Shown: one piece after another, positions 7,646 to 13,958 of the stretch
Position numbering within the stretch: the first letter of the stretch is position 1
How the letters are laid out: every line of letters starts with the position of its first letter
Assembly: GCA_026982665.1 (NCBI GenBank)
Contig: JALSGQ010000160.1
Coordinates: 1-36,841 of the forward strand
Direction: 5' to 3'
Source of the DNA: Hyphomicrobiales bacterium
GTDB taxonomy: Bacteria > Pseudomonadota > Alphaproteobacteria > Rhizobiales > Aestuariivirgaceae
Length of the DNA: 36,841 bases
Made by a program: the position numbers and the translations under genes
The notes under the pieces: generated by a model
Database searches by the model: none
Told to the model about the DNA's origin: nothing
The model's input: only the letters and a program-made list of their open reading frames with translations

Positions 7646-9006
7646 GCGCCGACATTCTCATTGTTGATGACGAGGCGGACATTCGCGGGCTGATTGGTGG
7701 CATCCTGGAAGACGAGGGCTTCGAGGTGCGGCTGGCGGGCGACAGCACGCAGGCACTGCAGGAGATCAACGGCCGGCGCCCGGCGCTGGTGGTGCTGGAT
7801 ATCTGGCTGCAGGGCTCGAAGCTGGATGGGCTGGAGCTGCTGGAAGTCATCAAGTCGGCGCATCCGGATCTGCCGGTCATCATCATCTCCGGCCATGGCA
7901 ACATCGAGACGGCAGTGGCGGCCATTCGCAAGGGTGCGCACGACTACATCGAGAAGCCGTTCAAGGCCGACAAGCTGGTGCTGGTGGTGCAGCGCGCCCT
8001 GGAGCTTTCGCGCCTGAAGCGGGAGAACATGGAGCTGAAGAGCCGCGGGGGCGGTGATTGGGAGATGGTGGGCGATTCGCCGGCCATGCGGCAATTGCGG
8101 CAGATGATAGAGAAGGCGGCACCGGGCAATGCGCGGGTGCTGATCTCCGGCCCCTCCGGCTCGGGCAAGGAACTGGCGGCGCGCATGCTGCACGCGCGCT
8201 CCGGGCGCGCCAACGGACCGTTCGTGGTATTGCCGGCGGCGGCATTGTCGCCGGAACGCATGGAGGAAGAGCTGTTCGGGCGCGAGCCGGTGCCGGGGCA
8301 GCATGTCATCGGCAGGCTGGAAGAGGCGCATGGCGGCACCCTGTTCATCGACGAGGTGGCGGACATGCCGCTGCAGACCCAGAGCAAGGTGTTGCAGGTG
8401 CTCACCGGCCAGCCATTTCATCGGGTGGGTGGCTCGCGGCCGGTGCAGGTGGATGTGCGCATCGTTTCCTCCACCGCGCAGGACCTGCCGGCACTGGTGG
8501 AACAGGGGCGCTTTCGTGCCGACCTGTATCACCGGCTGGCGGTGATGCCGCTGCGGGTGCCGTCGCTGGCCGAGCGGCGCGAAGACATTCCGGCGCTGGT
8601 GGAGCATTTCATCGACCAGTATTCGCGCCAGACGGGGCACCCGGTAAAGCGCCTGTCCGAGGCGGCGCTGGCGGCATTGCAGGCGCGGGAATGGCCGGGC
8701 AACGTGCGGCAGCTGCGCAACTACGTGGAGCGGCTGATGATCCTGTTCGGTGGCGAGGATGTGGCGGAGATCACCCCGGACATGCTGCCGCCGGAAGAGG
8801 GGGCAGGCAGTGCGGCGGGCGGCGGGCTGGACATGGGCCAGCTGCTGGCGCTGCCGCTGAAGGAGGCTCGGGAAGCCTTCGAGCGCGAATACCTGAAGGC
8901 GCAACTGGCGCGCTTCTCCGGCAACATCTCGCGCACGGCGCAGGCCATCGGCATGGAGCGCTCGGCGCTGTATCGCAAGATGAAGGGGTTGGGGCTGCAG
9001 GGATGA
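7642..9006 (+). CDS. ntrX: Response regulator NtrX (AAA+/Fis type, GAFTGA missing)
   Basis: 454 residues. The receiver domain begins ADILIVDDEADIRG, with acidic residues D9/D10 and phosphoacceptor D53 (VVLDIWLQG), and K near IEKPFKA. The AAA+ domain has Walker A GPSGSGKE, Walker B GGTLFIDEVADMP and the arginine-finger region GRFRADLYHRL. A C-terminal Fis-type helix-turn-helix reads NISRTAQAIGMERSALYRKMKG. After EELFGRE the sequence runs PVPGQHVIGRLEEAHGG, so the GAFTGA loop that contacts sigma-54 is absent. This is known for alphaproteobacterial NtrX proteins, which therefore are not expected to activate sigma-54 promoters in the NtrC manner. It is coupled to ntrY by a 4-bp overlap and has no obvious terminator after it. 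Confidence 0.93.
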   Translation: MSADILIVDDEADIRGLIGGILEDEGFEVRLAGDSTQALQEINGRRPALVVLDIWLQGSKLDGLELLEVIKSAHPDLPVIIISGHGNIETAVAAIRKGAHDYIEKPFKADKLVLVVQRALELSRLKRENMELKSRGGGDWEMVGDSPAMRQLRQMIEKAAPGNARVLISGPSGSGKELAARMLHARSGRANGPFVVLPAAALSPERMEEELFGREPVPGQHVIGRLEEAHGGTLFIDEVADMPLQTQSKVLQVLTGQPFHRVGGSRPVQVDVRIVSSTAQDLPALVEQGRFRADLYHRLAVMPLRVPSLAERREDIPALVEHFIDQYSRQTGHPVKRLSEAALAALQAREWPGNVRQLRNYVERLMILFGGEDVAEITPDMLPPEEGAGSAAGGGLDMGQLLALPLKEAREAFEREYLKAQLARFSGNISRTAQAIGMERSALYRKMKGLGLQG

Positions 9007-9208
9007 ACAGGCCTGTGCCTCGTGTTGCCCGCGGGGGAAGGCATGCGCTCAAGGCTGGGGCGGGAGACTGGCAGCCGGTTTCGCCATTCTCTGTTGCAAG
9101 CGATGGCCCGGGCCCGAACGGGCGGCAGGGTGCTGCAGATGAAGAAAGTGCGCGGCTTCTCCAGCCATGCCCTTCATGTATTCAGCTTCCCGGCAGGCGC
9201 AAAATGTC

Positions 9209-9246
9209 GCATATGGGGGAAGTTGCATATGTGAAGTCTTGCATAT
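9209..9246. repeat. Three GCATAT hexamers at exact 16-bp spacing
   Basis: GCATAT occurs at 9209-9214, 9225-9230 and 9241-9246, so the start-to-start distance is 16 bp both times. The middle copy extends to TTGCATATGT. The third overlaps a -35-like TTGCAT (9239-9244). The array lies 83-120 bp upstream of the exported-protein gene at 9329. Evenly spaced identical half-sites look like a cooperative DNA-binding array, but the factor is unknown. Spacing of 16 bp is not a whole number of 10.5-bp turns, so the copies would lie on different faces. Confidence 0.6.
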
Positions 9247-9265
9247 TATTAAATTTGAATATACT
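9239..9265 (+). promoter_or_regulatory. Candidate promoter of the exported protein gene
   Basis: TTGCAT (9239-9244), a 15-bp spacer that is nearly all A/T, then TATACT (9260-9265). This is the most AT-rich stretch for kilobases around. The 15-bp spacing is short for a housekeeping sigma factor. A perfect dyad TCTGGC-GT-GCCAGA (9294-9307) in the predicted leader and the AGGAGGAAG ribosome site just before ATG 9329 suggest a well expressed, controlled gene. Confidence 0.5.
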
Positions 9266-9328
9266 AATGGGCGCATCAACCGGGGGTGGGATTTCTGGCG
9301 TGCCAGATGATCATTCAGGAGGAAGAAG

Positions 9329-10015
9329 ATGCGTTTCACCAAGACGATTGCCGGTGCGATGACGGCGGTGGCGATGCTGGCGGCTCCGGCCCTGGCGGTG
9401 GAGAAGGATGCCGGCGAGCACAAGTTCGAGAAGGCGGTGGCCTATTATACCGAGTGCCAGAATGCCTCGGCAGCGGAATTCAATTCCATCAAGCCCTATC
9501 TGAAGGCCTTCACCGATGCCGAGGTGATGGCGGAGACGATGAACGACCCGGCCCGCTTCTTCAAGCTGATGGAAGTGGTGAATGATCCGCGCACCGTGCA
9601 CGTGATGGCCAACTGCGCCACCGAGCCGGTGATGTGGAACACCTGGCTCAACGGCATGACCAATTACGAGAAGATGGCGGCGGCCGGCATCAAGGCGATG
9701 AACCCGGCGGGCATGGTGAAGTGGATGATGGCACCGCTGAACATGGATCTGTGGAAGTCTGCCGCCTCGCACCTGGACGTGAACCGCTACGTGCGCTGGG
9801 GCAAGGCCTTTCTGAATCCGAAGTTCTATCGTCCGGCCACCGACATGCTGACGGACTACAAGTGGTATGCCCCGCGGCTGGCGTGGTTCGTGCAGGCAGA
9901 GACCTACACCAGGCCGCTGGCCAACCTCGTTACCATGCCGGATTTCGGCCGGCTGGGCAGCGAGCTGGGCAAGGTGGTGGATGACACCGCCAAGCTGGCC
10001 AGCATCGCCAACTGA
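9329..10015 (+). CDS. Exported protein of unknown function (two cysteines)
   Basis: 228 residues. Residues 1-23 form a clear Sec signal peptide (MRFTKTIAGAMTAVAMLAAPALA, with an A-L-A cleavage site), so the mature chain of about 205 residues is periplasmic or secreted. I do not recognise the family. The mature part is rich in Met, Ala, Asn, Trp and Tyr, with no membrane helix and no repeats, and ends in a probably helical segment (LGSELGKVVDDTAKLASIAN). It has exactly two cysteines (in YTECQ near 43 and ANCATEP near 97), which could form one disulfide; a DsbA-like oxidoreductase gene lies just beyond, convergent. There is no CxxCH haem motif and no lipobox. The ribosome site AGGAGGAAG is near perfect, and the upstream region is elaborate. 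It is a single-gene unit followed by a strong bidirectional terminator. Confidence 0.85.
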   Translation: MRFTKTIAGAMTAVAMLAAPALAVEKDAGEHKFEKAVAYYTECQNASAAEFNSIKPYLKAFTDAEVMAETMNDPARFFKLMEVVNDPRTVHVMANCATEPVMWNTWLNGMTNYEKMAAAGIKAMNPAGMVKWMMAPLNMDLWKSAASHLDVNRYVRWGKAFLNPKFYRPATDMLTDYKWYAPRLAWFVQAETYTRPLANLVTMPDFGRLGSELGKVVDDTAKLASIAN

Positions 10016-10137
10016 GCCGATGCTGCCTGCGCCTTGTGGCAATGGCGGCGGTGTGCTGGCTGCCGTTCGGCAAGATGCCTGAACGGCGTGGCGGGCCTGG
10101 CCCCGTGCGCGGGTGGCGCAGAAGATGGCAGAGAGAA

Positions 10138-10179
10138 AAGGCGCGTGCTCGCTACCGGGCACGCGCCTTCTTCTTCTTG
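10138..10179. terminator. Bidirectional intrinsic terminator
   Basis: A perfect 11-bp stem, AAGGCGCGTGC (10138-10148) with GCACGCGCCTT (10159-10169), has a 10-nt loop and a pyrimidine-rich tail CTTCTTCTTCTT on the plus side. On the minus side the bases after the stem are TTTCTCTC. It sits between the convergent exported-protein gene and the DsbA-like gene and can serve both. Confidence 0.85.
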
Positions 10180-10219
10180 AGAGGCGAGATGACGTCTGCT
10201 GCCGGAGCAGGGGGGATCG

Positions 10220-11014
10220 TCATTTCTTGTTGCCGCTCTCCGCAGGCTGTTGGCCCTGCTGCTTGCGGGCACGCTCCACGGCGGCGTTCAGGGCGTCGAA
10301 GCCCACCGCACCGCGGATGATCTCATTGCCGATGATGAAGGCCGGGGTGCCGTTGATGCCCAGCGTCTGTGCCAGCTGCAGGTTGAGGGCGGTGGTGTTC
10401 TTCACCGCATCGCCGTTCATCTCCTGCTCCAGCTTCTTCACGTCATAACCCAGCTTTTCGGCGATGGAGAGCGCGACCTTGCCGTTCACCCGGCCGGGGA
10501 AGCCCAGCAGGGCCTTGTGCAGTTCGTAATATTTCTTCGGGTTCTGCCTGTAGGCGGCAAGGGCGATGCGCGCGGCCTCATCGGAGCCGGGGCCGAGGAT
10601 GGGGAACTCCTTCATCACCACCTTCACGTCCTTGTGCTGCTCGACGAGTTTCTTCACGTCATTGAGGGCGCGGCGGCAGTAGGGGCAGTTGTAGTCGGAG
10701 AACTCGACCACCACGATGCTGCCCTTCGGATTGCCGAACACCGGATCGTTGGCGTTGCGGAAGATGAGGTCGCCATGCGCCTTCAGCGCCGCCCTTGCCT
10801 GCTCGGCCTGCTGGCGGGCCTGCTTCTCTTCCAGCTTCTGCGACATCTCGATGAGGATTTCGGGGTTGTTCAGCAGGTATTGGCGCACCACCTGCTCGAT
10901 GGCCTTCTTCTGCTGTGGCGTGAACTCGGCGGCCTGCACCTTGACGGGGGCGAGCGCCGGCAGGGCCGCAAAAGTGGCCAGTGCCGCGGTGGTGGCGATG
11001 AACATCTTGCGCAT
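10220..11014 (-). CDS. Periplasmic DsbA-family thiol:disulfide oxidoreductase (ScsC/Com1-like)
   Basis: 264 residues. The N-terminus is a signal peptide (MRKMFIATTAALATFAALPALA...VQAA). A helical segment follows (about 31-80, FTPQQKKAIEQVVRQYLLNNPEILIEM and a Glu/Gln/Ala-rich coil), which in the ScsC group helps oligomerise the protein. The thioredoxin-fold domain has the redox motif CPYC (Cys110, Cys113), and the cis-proline loop GTPAF carries Pro224. It should introduce or isomerise disulfides in exported proteins. The start at 11014 has AAGGAG at good spacing; an earlier in-frame ATG at 11131 lacks this and would put a non-hydrophobic leader before the signal peptide. It lies 153 bp downstream of the M48 peptidase gene on the same strand and may be co-transcribed as an envelope-quality-control pair. 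Confidence 0.92.
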   Translation of the reverse strand: MRKMFIATTAALATFAALPALAPVKVQAAEFTPQQKKAIEQVVRQYLLNNPEILIEMSQKLEEKQARQQAEQARAALKAHGDLIFRNANDPVFGNPKGSIVVVEFSDYNCPYCRRALNDVKKLVEQHKDVKVVMKEFPILGPGSDEAARIALAAYRQNPKKYYELHKALLGFPGRVNGKVALSIAEKLGYDVKKLEQEMNGDAVKNTTALNLQLAQTLGINGTPAFIIGNEIIRGAVGFDALNAAVERARKQQGQQPAESGNKK

Positions 11015-11167
11015 GTCGTCTCCTTTCAGTGTTGGACAGGATTTCGCTCGGTCATGATCGGATTGCATTGCGGCGGGCAGCATCGGGCAGCCTGGCTGAA
11101 TGAGGGGTGAATGGCCACATGCGGCAGGCACACACCTTCGTGAGCTTTGCGTTTGGCGTTATGGGCT

Positions 11168-12559
11168 TTACCTCTTGGCACGTTTCATGCGCCTGGCGGT
11201 GTTCAGGATGTCATTGGCGCGCCGCCATACGGGGGTTCCCTTCTTTTCCCGCTTCACCAGCCGGCGGGCCTTGCGCACGGCAAGGTCGATGTCGCCGGCG
11301 GCCAGGGCGGCTTCCGCCGTTTCCAGCTCGGCCAGCGCGATGTTGCCCAGCGTGGCGTGGGCGCGGGCCTTCAGCCGGTGCAGCATGGGGCGGCCGCCTT
11401 CCGTGGCGCGGGCAGCGGTGAGCTGCTTCAGTGCGGCGCGGGCATTGGCGGTGCCTCCGGCAGCCAGTTGTGCCTGCGCCAGTTGCAGGCGGATGAGGCC
11501 ATTGCGCGGGGCCAGCCGGGCTGCCTGCGCAAAGGCGCGCACAGCCTGCTGCGTGCGCCCGGCGCGCAGCAGCACCTCTCCCTTCAGCTCATGAAAATAG
11601 GGGTATTTCGGCTTTTCCCGGATGAGGCTGTCGAGCAGCTTCAGGGCGGTGCGGGCATCACCGGTGCGGTGCGCGGCAATGGCGCGGGCATAACGCGCGG
11701 GCTGCGATGTGTCCTTGCCCGGATACTTGCGCCACACGGCGCGCGGGCTGCTGAGATAACCGGTGAGCTTGGCCTGCATCATGGCATGACGCCAGACGAG
11801 AGCAGGCGGGTCGGGGCGGTTGAAATGCGGGCTGCGCTTCAGCCGTTGTTCGAGGTCGCGGATGCGGCGCATCGGCATGGGGTGGGTCAGCGCATAGGGG
11901 TCGGCATGAGCCAGCGAGGCGATGGAGCGGCTGGCGAGGCGCTGGAACATGGTGAGCATGCCGCGGCCGGAGATGCCGGCGCGCTCCAGGTAGCGTGCCG
12001 CGGCCTGATCGGCGGCTGATTCCTGCACCCGGGCATAGGCCAGGAACTGGCGCTGCAGCATGGACTGCCCGCCCAGCATGATGGCCTTGCCCGCCTGCAC
12101 CGCGCCGGACTGGCCTGTTGCCACGCCACCGGCCATGGCACCTGCGGCCAGCAGTTGCTGGATGATGGCAAGGGTGGAGAGGCGGTTAAGCTCGATGCCC
12201 ATGCGCACCAGGTGCGCCCCGGCGATATGTGCCGTCTCGTGCGCCAGCACGCCGATGACCTCGCCGGGGGTCCGGGCCTGTTGCAGCAGGCCGGTGTTGA
12301 CGAAAATGCGCTGCCCGCCGGCAACGAAGGCGTTGATGCGCGCATCCTGCAGCAGGTGAACGCGCACGGCGGCGGCATGCAGCCCGGCGGCGCGGAAGAT
12401 GGGGCGGGCATAGGTGCGCAAGAGGTCTTCGATTTCGGCATCGCGCACCAGCGGCAGGCCGCGGCCCTGGGCCTGCGCCTGCTGCATGGCCGGGGCTTGC
12501 CAGAGCAGCAGCAGCACGGCAAGAAAGCTGCAGAGCAGGCGCGCGATGGATGAATGCAT
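11168..12559 (-). CDS. M48 family metallopeptidase with TPR-like tail (BepA-like)
   Basis: 463 residues. A signal peptide (about 1-31) leads into an M48 zinc protease domain with HETAH (His107, Glu108, His111) and the third ligand region ARVQESAADQ (Glu180). From about residue 290 the chain is alpha-helical repeats of TPR type (ARYARAIAAHRTGDARTALKLLD, YPYFHELKGEVLLRAGRTQQAVRAF and so on). This is the layout of periplasmic BepA/YfgC proteases, which degrade or chaperone stalled outer-membrane proteins such as LptD. That substrate is known for E. coli and is inferred here. The start at 12559 has GAGAGGGAA about 11 nt upstream; an ATG at 12586 would add nine residues. It is divergent from the aminotransferase gene and upstream of the DsbA-like gene. 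Confidence 0.92.
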   Translation of the reverse strand: MHSSIARLLCSFLAVLLLLWQAPAMQQAQAQGRGLPLVRDAEIEDLLRTYARPIFRAAGLHAAAVRVHLLQDARINAFVAGGQRIFVNTGLLQQARTPGEVIGVLAHETAHIAGAHLVRMGIELNRLSTLAIIQQLLAAGAMAGGVATGQSGAVQAGKAIMLGGQSMLQRQFLAYARVQESAADQAAARYLERAGISGRGMLTMFQRLASRSIASLAHADPYALTHPMPMRRIRDLEQRLKRSPHFNRPDPPALVWRHAMMQAKLTGYLSSPRAVWRKYPGKDTSQPARYARAIAAHRTGDARTALKLLDSLIREKPKYPYFHELKGEVLLRAGRTQQAVRAFAQAARLAPRNGLIRLQLAQAQLAAGGTANARAALKQLTAARATEGGRPMLHRLKARAHATLGNIALAELETAEAALAAGDIDLAVRKARRLVKREKKGTPVWRRANDILNTARRMKRAKR

Positions 12560-12682
12560 GGGTTGCCGATTCCCTCTCGTCATCATGATGTTCGTTTCTG
12601 GCGCGTGAATGTGGATGTTTCAAGACAATGCAGTTGTGCGGTGGCAGGGAAACGTGCGGCTGCGGGCCTGAGAGGGTGCGAG

Positions 12683-13870
12683 ATGAGATACGGGATGGCA
12701 AAGCCGGGGGTGGGGGTTGCGCGGCGTGGGGCGCGGGTGCGGCCGTTCATCGTCATGGACGTGCTGCGCGAGGCGCAGGAGCTGCAGGCAGCTGGCGTGG
12801 ATGTGGTGCGCATGGAGGTGGGGCAGCCCGTTGGCCCCGCGCCGCGCAAGGTGCTGGAAGCCGCTGCCGCCGCCATGCGCAACGATGACCTGGGCTATAC
12901 CGAGGCCAGGGGCATTCTGCCGCTGCGGGAGCGCATTGCCCGGTATTATGCCGAGCAGCACGGCATCGACGTGCCGGTGGAGCGGATCTTCATCACCACC
13001 GGATCATCTGCCGCCTTCACGCTGGCGCTGACGGCATTGTTCAATACCGGGGATTTCGTGGCGGTGGCCAACCCCGGCTATCCGGCCTATCTCAACATCC
13101 TGTGGGCGCTGGACGTGAACACCATTCTGCTGCCGGCAGGGGAGGCCGAGGGCTGGGTGCCGACGGAGCAGGGGGTGGCGCAGGCGCTGGATGATGGCGC
13201 TCGCGGCGTGTTGCTGGCCTCACCGGTGAACCCCACCGGGGCGATGATTCCGGCGCAGCGGCTGGAGGCACTGGTGCGGCTGGTGCTGGGGCGGGGCAGG
13301 GCGTTCATTTCCGACGAGATCTATCATCGCCTGACCTACGGGGAAGAGGCGCAGACGGCGCTGGCCTTTTCCGATGACGTGGTGGTGATCAACAGTTTCT
13401 CCAAGTATTACGCCATGACGGGCTGGCGCGTGGGCTGGATGGTGGTGCCGGAATGGCTGACGCGCACGGTGGAAGTGCTGGCGCAGAACATGTTCATCAG
13501 CGCGCCGGCCATTGCCCAGCATGCGGCGCTGGCGGCATTTGACGCGGAGGACGAGCTGCAGGAGCGCAAGGCGCGCTATGCGGCCAACCGCGCCTTCCTG
13601 CTGGATGCCTTGCCGGGCATGGGACTGGGCAAGGTGGCACCGGCTGATGGTGCCTTCTACCTGTATGTGGATGTGCGTGGCTTGAGCGATGACAGCGTGG
13701 CGCTGGCGCGGCGATTGCTGCACGAGGCGCACGTGGCGCTCACACCGGGGGTGGATTTCGACCCGCTGGAGGGACAGGGTGCCTTGCGCCTTTCCTACTG
13801 TGGTTCGGAGGCGGACATGGAGCGCGCCTGCGAGCGGCTGGCGCGCTGGTTGCAGGCGCAGCCGCGTTGA
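12683..13870 (+). CDS. Class I/II pyridoxal-phosphate aminotransferase
   Basis: 395 residues, cytoplasmic. Fold-type I signatures are present: the GSSAAF phosphate region (about 107-112), PGYPAY (131-136), SPVNPTG with Asn183, SDEIY with Asp211 that holds the PLP ring nitrogen, and SFSKYYAMTGWRVGW with the Schiff-base Lys241. The C-terminal LRLSYC carries the substrate-carboxylate arginine. It transfers amino groups between an amino acid and a 2-oxo acid. The SFSKYYAMTGWR block is typical of the aspartate/alanine/aromatic-like subgroup, but the exact substrate cannot be told. The start at 12683 is preceded by GAGAGGG; ATG 12695 is an alternative. It stands alone between a divergent peptidase gene and a terminator. 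Confidence 0.9.
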   Translation: MRYGMAKPGVGVARRGARVRPFIVMDVLREAQELQAAGVDVVRMEVGQPVGPAPRKVLEAAAAAMRNDDLGYTEARGILPLRERIARYYAEQHGIDVPVERIFITTGSSAAFTLALTALFNTGDFVAVANPGYPAYLNILWALDVNTILLPAGEAEGWVPTEQGVAQALDDGARGVLLASPVNPTGAMIPAQRLEALVRLVLGRGRAFISDEIYHRLTYGEEAQTALAFSDDVVVINSFSKYYAMTGWRVGWMVVPEWLTRTVEVLAQNMFISAPAIAQHAALAAFDAEDELQERKARYAANRAFLLDALPGMGLGKVAPADGAFYLYVDVRGLSDDSVALARRLLHEAHVALTPGVDFDPLEGQGALRLSYCGSEADMERACERLARWLQAQPR

Positions 13871-13895
13871 TCTTTCTGCAAGATCGGAAAAAACG

Positions 13896-13927
13896 AAGGC
13901 TTCCCTCATGTGGGGGAAGCCTTTTGT
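13896..13927. terminator. Bidirectional terminator between the aminotransferase gene and rne
   Basis: AAGGCTTCCC (13896-13905) pairs perfectly with GGGAAGCCTT (13914-13923) over an 8-nt loop, with TTTTGTTGTT on the plus side. On the minus side the stem is followed by CGTTTTTT. It ends both the aminotransferase transcript and the convergent rne transcript. Confidence 0.9.
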
Positions 13928-13958
13928 TGTTCCTGCTGATGCTGCGGTTTTTGCGGGA

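Larger units (their letters stand above)
9007..9328. other. ntrX to exported-protein gap (322 bp)
   Basis: Positions 9007-9200 are GC-rich and show no gene or clear terminator after ntrX. Positions 9205-9310 switch to AT-rich and hold the GCATAT array, the candidate promoter and the 14-bp dyad listed separately. The switch in base composition marks the start of the regulatory region. Confidence 0.6.
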
